A stretch of 57,519 nt of DNA, taken from NCBI GenBank assembly GCA_037176905.1, contig JBBBWG010028589.1, positions 1 to 57,519 of the forward strand. The letters run 5' to 3'. The position numbers were made by a program, and so were the translations under genes. Below are positions 22,301 through 33,540 of this stretch, one piece after another. The stretch's first letter is position 1, and each line of letters opens with the position of its first letter. Source of the stretch: Azolla pinnata (lineage: Eukaryota > Streptophyta > Polypodiopsida > Salviniales > Salviniaceae). The notes under the pieces were generated by a model. That model did not search any database, had not been told where the DNA came from, and saw nothing but the letters and a program-made list of their open reading frames with translations.

Positions 22301-24220
22301 TTAGATATACATATACATTCATGAGCTCAAATTAGAAAAAGAACTCACATTAGTGAATACATGAATAAAACATATACATAGACTTGTACGGGCAGAAGAC
22401 ATGTACTAATGTCTCTAAAAAAGTCAATGGTGCCAAGGAAAAGTCAATGCACCGTAAACCTTGTTTGCTGAGCATTAGAAAGATGATAGATGGCTCGAAG
22501 GCAAGGTTCATCAGTAGACACATATAGAAACTTACATCAACAGTACTATAGTGTTTCAGAAGTTCCAACACAAGCCTCAAATGTTTTGTCAGTATCAGTG
22601 CACACTATTGGAGCTTAATACGAGAAACAGACTGGGTTATAGCTACACAAATAACAATCCGGCCAAATAGAAGATGAAATCTTTATGAATTTTCTCAACC
22701 ACTTCGCTTATAACATGACCCAGGCCCTAGCAGCAGTACTCACAACATCAGTCTCTAGCAGAAGCTTCATAAATTAGCCCTCATATAAATTAGTACAGCT
22801 ATCAAGGTAAACCCCCGATGTAATAGATAATCAAATTTAATTATATTTCCACGAAATGACATGCCAACATGAGAAAAACGTACCAATGATTCCTCAAGCG
22901 GCTTGGTTAATGCCCATTTCAATGCTTCCTTTACTGTGACGACGTGTTTGTTAGCTTGCTTCTCATGGAAATAATTCTCAGCATCACAGCCTTTTTGGAG
23001 ATGATACCTAGCCTCGATACAAGTATGGTCAGACAGCCTTCTCATAGACATGTCAATTGACAAGAAAGCAAAGCAGGAAGAAATATTACCAAAGAGCACG
23101 TTCTCTCACCAATACTACCCCTGGGATTTTAATTTCTAAGCAGAAGTCGCTGAACCTATGTCCCTGTTCTTTGACAGCCATCACTATTTGTGTTACGTAT
23201 GATGGGAGATTATTCTGGCCTTGAACAGCGCTTGAAACATCTTGTGAAATGTCCAGAATACCGAGGCAAATAACACAAGGTTCACTTGTGCAAAAAAAAT
23301 CCAAACCACCATTTTGTTTTCTATCAACTGCGTCTGAATCAGTGGAGTTTTCTTTTACATTTGAGATATTGTGACTGATAATCCTCCTGACAGAAGAAGG
23401 ATCCGAGTATACATCATCATGAAAACCCAGGAAACGGAAAACACATCTAGCACAAACCTGCATATTTATACAAGAAATCCATTTGAGCAATACAATGTTA
23501 CAACATTCATTCCAGTAGGTTTATTTTCACTCAGTACGTTATACCAATGAAATATTTACAATGTGAATTCTACTCTTTAGGAAGAACAATCATTAATTTT
23601 TTTTTGGTAAAGAAACATTTCATTTCGTGTTTGCTTCTAAGAAGCAAATAGCCATTTTGCGATTGAAACACCAGCTTTTCCATGGATAAAACAATCTCTT
23701 TTACAATTCAGAGGCAATTTAGCAAAATCTCTACGTATGTTGCACGCAAAGGTTCTTTTGCAATTGAAAAGCTCAATCTTTCCTACGATTGCACAGACCC
23801 TTTATAGCTGCAAATCTCCACGATTCCTATGCGATAGGGAAAACCAAATATCCAACGCGCGTTTCTCTGTGCATCGATTTCTACGTCTGCACAAGCTCTT
23901 GTAATTTGAAAAACCCACTTCATTGGATTCAAGATGGCTCCTTTGCAAGTGGAAAATCCACAAACCCTGGTCACACAATAACGTAACTACGTTTCCATGT
24001 ACACAGCTCAATGATGCCGGGTGGGGTTCGACACATCCGAATCAAGTTCCAGGGTGTAGGCTTCGTTGCAAGGCAATGATCAAGGCATGCGTCCGAAAAA
24101 AGACGGAGCGGAGGAGGAAAGACTTACACCGAGAGACGCGATCTTGGAGACAAGGTCCGCTGGAAGAGAATCGATCCGCGACAGAAGAAGGGCAGGCTGC
24201 GCGTGGATCTCCATGGCCAT
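19386..24220 (-). CDS. PUS10: tRNA pseudouridine synthase PUS10
   Basis: Fifteen exons, in coding order 24220-24128, 23457-23090, 23037-22884, 22281-22158, 22077-21956, 21798-21727, 21623-21555, 21470-21390, 21076-20957, 20836-20783, 20707-20627, 20044-19971, 19768-19708, 19624-19569 and 19464-19386, give 535 aa with all phases closed (human PUS10 is similar in size). N-terminal zinc pairs CARC (33-36) and CVIC (92-95) precede a THUMP-like segment. The catalytic domain has SRNLSQSPW, the active-site Asp in GREDIDVR (D359 by analogy with the GRTD-type motif), MLGNGRPF, TPVRVLHRR, ERIAGTEQYF and AGTYIKEFVHGDLGRT. In archaea and animals PUS10 makes pseudouridine 54/55 in tRNA. Exon 1 (MAMEIHAQPALLL) is short, and the start is the first ATG of two. 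The intron between exons 2 and 3 is only 52 nt. A 100-N gap lies in the intron between exons 11 and 12 and does not touch coding sequence. Confidence 0.92.
20208..20461. other. Assembly gap with falsely duplicated flanks
   Basis: Positions 20285-20384 are exactly 100 N. The 77 bp before the gap (20208-20284) and the 77 bp after it (20385-20461) are identical, starting cattctaattgctgg and ending aaatctgtggat. This is the pattern expected when two overlapping contigs are scaffolded without merging, so the true sequence probably has a single copy and no gap. It falls in a PUS10 intron. Confidence 0.95.
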
Positions 24221-24249
24221 CGACAGGGAGCAAAACCAAGAGAGATCTG

Positions 24250-24276
24250 ACAGAACCCTAAGCCACTCTTAGGGTT
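24250..24276. promoter_or_regulatory. Perfect inverted repeat made of two telo-box halves
   Basis: AACCCTAAG and CTTAGGGTT are separated by 5-6 bases about 30-55 bp upstream of the PUS10 start codon. This gives a 9-bp perfect stem in the probable leader or core promoter, with a telo-box-like motif in both orientations. Confidence 0.7.
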
Positions 24277-24530
24277 TAGTATTAGAATGGAAAACAGAGA
24301 TTAACTGAGCAACGGCTTAGATTAGGGTTTAATCACAAAATGAAAATACAGATTAACTGAGAAATGGCTTGGATTAGGGTTTAATAACAAGATGGAAAAT
24401 AGGGATTAACTCAGCAATGGCTTGGATTAGGGTTTAATAGCACGATGAAATTGCAGAATTAACTGAGCAACGGCTTGGATTAGGGTTTAATAGCAAGATG
24501 AAAATACAGATTAACTGAGCAATGGCGTGA
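24271..24530 (-). promoter_or_regulatory. Telo-box minisatellite upstream of PUS10
   Basis: The motif TAGGGTTTA (AAACCCTA read along the PUS10 strand) occurs at 24271, 24323, 24375, 24428 and 24481. The constant spacing of 52-53 bp reflects tandem units that also share gattaactgag and ggcttggattag blocks. The nearest unit is about 50 bp from the ATG. Telo-boxes (AAACCCTAA) are known plant promoter elements, enriched in genes for translation and ribosome biogenesis, which fits a tRNA-modifying enzyme. That this array drives PUS10 is inference from position and orientation. Confidence 0.7.
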
Positions 24531-25637
24531 TGTACGTTCGGAAGGAGTGATTCGATTCTACGGTGAGAGATATATCTGTACTACTGATAACACGTCGTCG
24601 ATCAACCATACCACATGAAGCGGCCAAGTGTGAACAACCTGAGGTGACATAGACCAATTTTAGTGCATTATAGAAGGAGGTTGTAGCACATTCGCTCGGA
24701 TCGAATCATCCGACAGAAATAAAACGCCCTAAATTTCAATCCCTCACCCCGCATGATTTCCCGTAGCAACAGCACAACGAGCCTTCCAAATCTAGCCTTT
24801 CCCTTTTATTCTCAGCCCTGATCTAAATCTGTCTCTGGTTTGTCTGATTGTGTCTTGTGCCTAAAGGCAAATAAATGGCAAGTAGAGTTTTGACAAAGGC
24901 TTGAATGCATTGCAACCATGTTGAAAAGCCTCTTCAACGAATGAGCAACGAAGAAGAATGCAGTTCTAATATGTCCAGGTGGTTAGTTGTTTACGATAAA
25001 CCGAGGCCTTTTTAATCCATCAATAGTATGATGTTTTTTTGGCGGCTTGCCCATTCTTGGTAGCCCATAGCACTAGTGTTTCCAAGGTGTAAATATCTTT
25101 TGGATTACACAAAACAATAGATTCGATTCAGGTTGCCAATTTTCATTATTTAATCACAAGAATATGGTCGAGCAGATGGTTGATCGATCAAAGTCTTTCT
25201 CCGATAACAATAAAGGCATTCGCTACCTAAGGTTTGTGTTTAGGCTCCAACGGCCGATCCATTTCAAGAAGCTCATGCTAGTTTCATGCTTGCCGATGCC
25301 CATAAACCAGCAAGTCAGTAGCCTAAGCATCGATAGATATATGTAAATCTTGCCATGGATAATTACCTGCATGTTTAGTTTTTAGAGTCCTCACAAGCTT
25401 GCTATACAAATGCTGGGAAAAAAGACATTGTTGAGAAAGACATATACATACATTAACACAGTGCTACATAATCAGGTGGGTACTGAATTAAGGACAAGAA
25501 AAAGAAGATCTCATTTACTGCATTGTACATGTACATGGACAGTCTGCATCAATAAAATGCAGTAGAGCTTATCATTGTTGTATTGGTCAACAAGTATATA
25601 TGGAACCATAAATTGTGTAGATTTTTTTATGTAATTT
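24531..25637. other. Intergenic region upstream of PUS10 and downstream of the kinesin gene
   Basis: No gene seen. Apart from the PUS10 promoter at its left end and the kinesin 3' end at its right, the 1.1 kb looks like ordinary AT-rich intergenic DNA. Short frames such as 25164-25346 match nothing recognisable. Confidence 0.6.
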
Positions 25638-28600
25638 CTACCTCTTAGTGTATGCAAACAAGTTAGTTATGGAGCTCCAAGGACCAAACCGATTCCTTTC
25701 GATATGGCTCGAAAATCTGCATTGGAACATCTCCTTGGCGGATCGGCTGCCATGGCTGCTTCGATCCCATAGCCCGACAACTCTAGCCACGAGGTCTGCA
25801 CTCATTTTGATGTGCTCTTCATCGTGCGGATCCGTCCACACCATGTTGGCTAGCCTCAGTTTCCTTTGCTTCGCGCTGATTGGTATCCCCCACTGCTTGT
25901 ATAGCACCTCCCTCTGCTCGCTTGTCATCCCAATCCGCAAGTGCTTGACCAATGATTCACGCTCGCGTTTGAGATCGCGTAGACTGCATTGCGGAATTCC
26001 ATATAGATGACAAGATCGCAAACAAGAAGGAGAACCAAACATCAGTTAACACCATCCTAACGGTGAAGCGAAAACTGAGCAAACGAGGCTTGAAATGTCG
26101 CTATTGATGTGAAGTAGACAGCAAGAAAGGCAGGAAGGGTCCATGATTTGGTTACCTTGAGCTCGGGCTATAGAAATAACTGTCCCTACTCGTCGCCTTT
26201 CTACTGGTTCTCAGGTGATAGTTATTCCTCAACCATAGCAGCCGCCACAGCTCGACATCGATGTAAATGGCATCCATCGGATCTCCGCGGAACAGAAGAT
26301 AGAATTGCGATCGATGTATGATGGAAACATGGCAAGCATCCCACACTTGAAAGATCTGCTTCTGCTTCATCTCGAAGTCTCTCTTCCACTTCTGAGGTGA
26401 CAGTGTAAGAGAAGTCGGTTCCATGGAGGCTTCATCGTGAACCCCATTGCGCCCAAGCTCGACGACCTTCCAGCAGCAAAAGAGAAGTTTAACACGATCT
26501 TTTTGGTGTCATGACAATGTGTATAGTAAATACAAAACAATGTATCCTCGTTTTTTCCCCGTTATTTTCGCCATTTACCCGAGAAGCCAATAGCTGCTTC
26601 TGATACTGAAGCTTTGCGGCCCTCTCCTTCAGGTCTGTCACAAAGGCATGAACACTCCTGATATTCTCCCCTAGTAAGGATTGTAACACAAGAACATTCA
26701 GCACACTCAAACAAAAACACCCATTTTCAATTCAAGATAGATTTTAACAAACCCATTTTTGAGCACCATTTTCTAAAAATCCTACCAGCTTGTGATGGCA
26801 TCTTCTCATCCAAGGTAAAGCTAGACTTGGAAGACGAAGAGGGTGCTTGATGGTTAACATCTAATGCATTCATAATACTACTGAAGTTTGCATTGTCTTT
26901 CAGAGATTTTGCGAGTGGTGTTCCTAGAGGTGTCATCTTGGGTACTGCAAGCTCTTCCACTGAAATGCGCATGTCCACGAACAACTTATCCAGGCATACA
27001 TGATCTTCCTCGGTAGCCTCTCCCAATTTTTGTTGTTTCTCCTTTGTTGCAATCCTCTGGATCTCATCTTTCAAAGATGTGTTCTTCCTCCTCTCATCTT
27101 CGACACTGAGATCTTTATCAGCCAAGCAGCCGTTCACCATCTTCCCTGACACCTGAGTCTCATAGATCTCATTTATCTCAGCTTGAAGCTTAGCCACACT
27201 CTTACAGGCTTCTTCATTCATTCCAGATTGTGCGAGACGTAGACATTCTACTTCCTTCTGTACAGCTTCAAGTGCTCGATTCGCATCATGGGCAAGTTCA
27301 CTTTGTAAATGTTCTAGCTTGTAGATTTCCTGAAGTAAGATTGCTGAGGCTGATGTATTGCTTGGATTTTCGGCAAAATATTTTAATAAAGGGCTTCTGT
27401 TCACTTGTTGAACTATTTCCTGTTTCCAAGGCACATAATCATCGATATCTAATGGAGTTCTCGAAGGAGTCTGCAAGTTTGGATACTCCAAAGAACTTGA
27501 TGGTGACATTTCAAAACAGCTGGTTCGAGGCAGAGCCTGTCATATTCATGGAAGACTTCTTAGTTTGCTACCTAAGCTATGTGTGATAGCTTCTTTTAAG
27601 CATATAGGGAGTCTTTTTAGGAATAATGTTGACCTGACTGAAATGATAACAAATTTTACCCCCCCCCCCCCCCCCCAAATCAAGGACTTAAGCTTAGTTT
27701 ACCAGTGCTCTTGCTTGCTCACGAGCTTCCATTTCTTTAAGAACTGCATCCAGGCGAGACTGGATAAAATCACGTTGTTGCAAGGCTTTGTGCATCTCAT
27801 CTTGCATCTGTTCATGCAAAACATCTCCGGTGTAATCACTTAGGTCCATAAAAACAAACAGCACAACTCAATGAAGAATGGACACAAGTATTTCCATCAT
27901 TTTTAACCTTCTGAATATGCAAGTCTTTCTCCATAAGCAATGCGTCAGAGGAATTCCGAGCTGGGCATGTAGACAGACGAAGCTTGGTCTCAAGTAAAGC
28001 AACCTCTCTTTTCAACTGCTTGATGAACTCTTTATCAGAAACCACCTGCATGATGAGCCACCCACAGTGTGTATAAGACCTCGGTGAGAAGCTTTCCTAA
28101 TGTAGATCTCACTACAAATTCGATTTTTTCTGTGGCTAGTTTTTCTTACCATGTTTATTTGTGCTCGATTCCTGACTTCTTTTGCACATGAAGCGAAAGA
28201 CAATGTGTTCTTTGTCTGCTCAATATGTCTATTAGAAGCACTTATTGTACATATCATGGCGGTGCAAGCATTGCCTCCAAGCGAATTCTGTAAAATGCGA
28301 GTTAGTTTCGAATCGCGGTAAGGAAGATGACTGACTTTCACACGGCTTGATTCACTGTAAGAACACAAAATTCCAATTCAGCAAAGATCAGTATACAGTG
28401 CTAGAGATTACTAAAGCCTGTAAACTGAGCAATAAAACATCTTGAAATTCCTTAAGGTCGTTACAAAAATTGGCATTGATTCTCCTACATTGTTCAATAT
28501 ATACATTGTCCTACGTTGTAAGCACTAGTAGTATCAGATACCTTAGTTTGCGGATGATGGTGCTTAGAGTTAGAAGGCTACGATTGATATGGCAACCTTC

Positions 28601-30660
28601 CTTCAGCCGAGCTCCCTCGGAATGTGTTAGAGATGCACGTTCACTCCCTGCAAGGTCAACAAAGTTCTGCACACAAGTTTTATCCTCCTCCATTCAATTC
28701 AATTTCGGTCTGAATGAGTGAACACTGGTTATCCAAATAGCTTCAGCACTTCGCAAAAAATAACTCCACGAAGAAAAAACAAAAGACGGAAAATGAGCTC
28801 ACCAGGATTGCAATCAAAGATTTTACAGTCCTTCCATCTGATATGACTCGAGGAGAGCTCTCAATTGACTATTATTCCAACATAAAATAACCACAATCAG
28901 ATGAATAGACTACAATGATCTCAAAAATAAAAAACTCGTATTGCACATACTCAGAAAAGAAATGCTACTAACCAATCTGATGATTTGATGGGATCTTGAA
29001 CTGCAATCATTTAGTGATGTCTCTCCAACCTGCCTTTTAGCTGCAAAAATCAACAAGTAAATAGAAAATAAAATAAAATAAAACGAACTTCTGTATGACC
29101 TATTTCACTAGATATATAGAAAGAAAAAAGGGAGAAAAGTCGAAAACTACGAGAAACAACCTTCGCATACAGCCAATAAGCTATGAAGATGGTCTTTATC
29201 TGTAATGGTCGTCTCCTGTAACTTCTCTACAATTGTTCCCCTCTGTAGAAAAGGTTAAAGAAAGAAATAAAAAATGGCATGAGCATCATTGAAGGTTTAT
29301 CGATGCATTGTTCTCATATTATTTTAGCCAATCACTTTGTACAGATACTAATGAGACTTAAACAATTTATAAACAAATGCTTCAGATAGCAGGAATGAAT
29401 AACAAAAATAAATAAGGAATCAATCAGATATTGAAACATATACAAACCTCTGGATCATCCATCAGCCGCAGCGGGATGTTCTCACAGTTCAGAAGATCAG
29501 TGACAACCTCGTTGTATATCTCCAATGCCGAGAATTTGAGCAGAAAGGTTCGATCTTCATTCTGTTTGCAAGGCCAAAAATGAAAAGAGAAGGTGGATTT
29601 TTTTACTCTTTTGATATTTTTGAGATGTAATGATAGAACTACCAAATAGAAATATGATGCAAAACAAGTAAAGCAGCATTTAGGAGTTGAAAATAAATTT
29701 TGCCTGTTGAATATATCTGAATATGTCATCAATCGCATACTCTGTGATGCCCTGCATTGTGTATGTCTTTCCACTGCTAGTCTGTCCGTATGCAAATATA
29801 GTCGCTATGATAACATGGAGAGAAAAACACAATGGCTGAGAGGACATAGATACAATAAGTAAACATACACAGCAAAATACAGAAGAACTTCAAAAAACCC
29901 AATTGGATAATTTGATATATAGCTGTTTCTTCAATCGCAGACAAACATTGAGACTATACCCATGCAGAACTGCACATAAGGAAAGATACAACATTTTCGA
30001 AACCCCATTTTACAGGATTTCAAGTGATTTTCCCTTACATACACATGTATATGAGCGTGTTGAATGGACACCAAATACAGCCTTTTCAAAGAAAGAGCAG
30101 GGGAGATTTGACTGCACCATTCTTTCCAGCAAGAGCTGAGAGAGCAACATCTTTAGCGCCTTTCTCATAGACCTCTCTTGTTGGGACGTCAGCTGCGAAC
30201 ACTCGATCTGCATGTAATTGATGGGGTGAATTAAAACACAGCCTCACCCGACTCAACTACAATGTCTCAAGCAAGGTGAAAACAACAGGATCATTTGATA
30301 CTTATTATGGATAACTGTTCTCTACTTCTTTGGGATATTCTGAGAGATAAAAGAATATGGTTTAGGTTTGGAGTCTAGACTATTGAATGTAAAGTTACCG
30401 AATGTGTAGAGCTGAGGAAACTGGGATGAAGATGAAGATGAAGTTGAAGATGAATTTGAAGATGAAGAAGTTGAGGAGGACGAGGAGCATGATGATCTCT
30501 CACTGCTGCAGCTGCTGGAGGTGTTATTGTATGTGTAAGCTATGGTGTTGCCATTGGAGCTTAGTTCCCACACCGTGAAATCATTCCTGTTAATCTCTCT
30601 CGCGCTCAGAGGTCTGACCCGAACACTCACAGATATCTTCTCTTCTTCAAAGGGCTCCAT
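25638..30660 (-). CDS. Kinesin-7 family protein with NACK C-terminal domain (KIN7F/G-like)
   Basis: Fifteen exons, in coding order 30660-30399, 30207-30118, 29804-29704, 29561-29448, 29242-29161, 29040-28973, 28868-28803, 28666-28542, 28354-28150, 28045-27908, 27807-27703, 27536-26786, 26670-26579, 26466-26156 and 25983-25638, give 951 aa. The motor domain is at about 6-370: P-loop GQTSSGKT (124-131), switch I CSSRSH (229-234), switch [10 protein letters not shown] (265-272) and [10 protein letters not shown]. Coiled-coil segments follow ([36 protein letters not shown]), then the plant NACK-type domain (DUF3490, about 735-945, with [16 protein letters not shown] and LKRERE). Family members move along microtubules and several act in cytokinesis. 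The closest recalled relatives are the Arabidopsis KIN7F/G group. Oddities: a Ser-rich insertion at residues 48-79 inside the motor head, and a GC-AG intron after exon 3. Confidence 0.93.
27660..27676. repeat. C-homopolymer in a kinesin intron
   Basis: A run of about 17 C lies in the intron between the exons at 27703-27807 and 26786-27536. Its length may be unreliable in the assembly. It does not affect the reading frame. Confidence 0.9.
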
Positions 30661-33540
30661 AGCTGCTACCTTATTGATGAGGATTTGTTTATGTTGGTTA
30701 ATGGGTTATGATGAAATGAAGATGACGATTGGAGACTCCAACGGCAGAGAGGAATCGAGGTATAAATGCAATGCGGTTAATGGCAAAGCTGGTAAATCAG
30801 GGGAAGATGGAGCAAGAAGAAGGAGACAGGAGGCAGAGGAATCAATGGAGGAAAGAATGAAGGTCGAAGGACGGAAGAAGCATGGAATATATTTATGGGT
30901 GATGTTGATGGTGATGGTGATGATGGTGATTTCGTGTGAGAGAGAGAGAAACAGAGAGAGACAGAGATGAAGAAGAAGCCATAGATGATGATCAGTTGCA
31001 ACAATCAAACAGAAAAATGAGAACCCAAAATAAAGCCCAAAAATTTTGGGAAAACAGAACTTCAAAAAACAAAACAAAAAAAGCTCAGAAATAACAAAAC
31101 CAGAATCTTGAAATTTCTAAGAAGACGAAGAAGAAGAAGAAGCCCAGCCACAACAGCAAAGAAAAAGTAAAAAGAAAAATGGGCAAAAACACATCAAATT
31201 TTTGGCCCAGAAATTTTAAGATTTGTAGAAATATGTACATATAAGTAAACAAGAATTTGGAAATTTTTACATAAAACGGAATTTTCTGAAACGAGGTTCT
31301 TTTTCTTTTCAAAAACCCGAAGCACTTCATTTCCTTCATTCATATACAAATTGCTTTTCCAAATGAGTTTTTACTCACTACTCATTCAGCAGTAAATTTT
31401 TTCTGTGACTGTCTTTTCCCTTTTTTTTTCTCCTTCTTTTAGCAAAACAGAACAGAACTCTTTCCGAACCCCCAAGGATCATAAAAACAGTTGTTTTAAT
31501 GAATTTTTTTAAAAACGAGAACTTTAACATAAAAGAGGTCTTTTTTTTTTCCAAAACCTGGAATTCTGAAGCAATTCATGTCTTTTATTCATAAACAAAT
31601 TGCTGCATGTTTACTATCCCATTAGGCAGTAAATGTTTTCTGTGACTGTCTTTTCCAGACCCCCAAAGAAGATCATAAAACCTTCCCATACCTTATCACT
31701 TGAGTCAAAACTACTGCTTTAAGCTTTAGGGTTTTATCTCTAGAATCTATAATGTTATCCTTGTGGTTCAGTTTTTTGTCTTCCTGTTCGTTTGTGTTTT
31801 GGATCTTCCTGTTGAAGGTGGCAGGTACGATTTCGAATCGATCAGCTTCTTTTCGACGAAGTTCATTATATTTTTCCATTTTGATCAGGACCCATGAACA
31901 ACGCGTATGTGAGAAAGATGATCCATGGGCGGTGCATGAAGTGATTAACTAACCCATGCATAATGCTACCATCAAATTTCCATGACTCACAATATATCTA
32001 TGTGCAATCTTTGGCTCATCGGAAGAATTAACAGCTCATGATCGGTCGCTCGTACATCAACAATAGCATCAAACTCTTGCCGAATCCGAATCGTTCTTAT
32101 GGACAGCAATTAACATCTGAACCTACCCCTCCTTTGGAAGCTATGGGGGTCTTGGGTTCAAGTCCCATGAAAGCTTTTCAAAAGGACAAATTTCTTCCAC
32201 AGACACAATCTTAACTATAATTGAAGGGATGCTTTTTTTTCTCCATATAATAACATATCACTCGTATCTTTGCTCCAATTATCAGTAGCATATGTTGGAA
32301 GTTGAAAACAATCATCACATCCTCAGAAGTGGGCTGGTGTCTAATACCGATGAGATTGCATCGAGAAATTCGACAAAAGTAATGGCCACTTAAAAGGATT
32401 CATTCAGCCGAGAGCTGAACCACCTCGAAGCTTAAAGAAAAAAAGGGAGGCAATTGCAGATATCTATGTAATGGATCATGTACTCATTTGATGAACGATT
32501 GCAGCTTTAGCTTTATTTACCCTCTCTCTATATTCGTCGAGATTGATTCCACTCCATTACACTTACTCGAAAGAGCAATGAGCAGAAGACAGTGCCACTT
32601 CTTTTACCCTGTTTTCCACATGATTGCATTTCGATGCGCTTATTGGGATTCAAATACCATCACGATCTGCATAAAAAATGTATACAGATACCCCACCAGA
32701 TTTGGATCCGTTACAGCCTTATCTTTTGCTCAAGAAAAAAATCGAAGTTGTTCGTATGGTCCATCGCTACAATCCTGTTCTCTATCTTTGTAAACCTACC
32801 AGACTATTAAAGAACAAACCTAACCATTACTTAAGAAAAGCATCCATGCTGTTATGGAATGTTGACTTTGTGGATTCCATCAAAGAAGTATGCGTGAGGA
32901 TTCAAACAAATTTTTGATGATTTTTTTGTGCACCGCGTACGATTCTCAAAGAAATCCCTGGCATGCAATTAAGTAGAGCAAGCTCCAAGAGAGCTAGGTC
33001 CTTTTTTTTTTCTTTTAATAAAATTCCATCCACAGTTGTCACTTCAAATCCTCTGTTGTCTTCTATCATTCTCTCATATACAGATGTTAATGTACAACCA
33101 CAATGGTACCTTCAATTGGCAGTTGAAGTACCAGACCTTACTAAACCCATATTGGACACATTCATCAAATGATGAAAACATATACAACACACATTCTTTG
33201 TATTTTTTCGAAGTTTTCATGCAGAGAATTCAAGAATTACATACACTCTTATTTACGAAGACACGCATCAGTGGAAGGGAAGGAAACAAGAACCTGCAGA
33301 CATAAACAAGTGCTGCTTATATGGATTTTGCGGACTCAGGAGGGAGTTCTCTCGCCTACCTCTGATAGTTTATGCTCCTACACAAGGAAACCATACACAC
33401 CTTCAAGTTCTCTGCCATGCTCAGCTCCGATCAGCTGCATCTACCAAGTTGTATGTTGTGCACAACAGAGTATGTTTGCCAAATCATTTCCGCTGGCTTG
33501 GTGAAGGGAGGAAGCGCAAACTCCCTTTGCCAGATCGCCT
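30661..33540. other. Upstream region of the kinesin gene
   Basis: Nearly 2.9 kb with no recognisable gene, between the kinesin start and the 3' end of the Nod19-like gene (both on the minus strand). It contains an A/T-rich imperfect direct duplication at 31280-31690. Near 32155-32175 there is a short block ending in ggttcaagtcc that resembles an RNA polymerase III B box. Confidence 0.6.
31280..31690. repeat. Imperfect direct duplication, two units of about 160-210 bp
   Basis: Units at about 31280-31490 and 31527-31690 share catttccttcattcat/catgtcttttattcat, acaaattgct, cagtaaat, ctgtgactgtcttttcc and acccccaa...gatcataaaa in the same order. Spacing differs through small indels. No coding content. 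Confidence 0.75.

Noticed and set aside
23783..24011. Overlapping short frames near the PUS10 start
   Set aside because: They lie in PUS10 intron 1 and have no domain.
32130..32180. tRNA- or SINE-like B box (ggttcaagtcc)
   Set aside because: No A box, no cloverleaf and no poly-A tail found. Too little to call an element.
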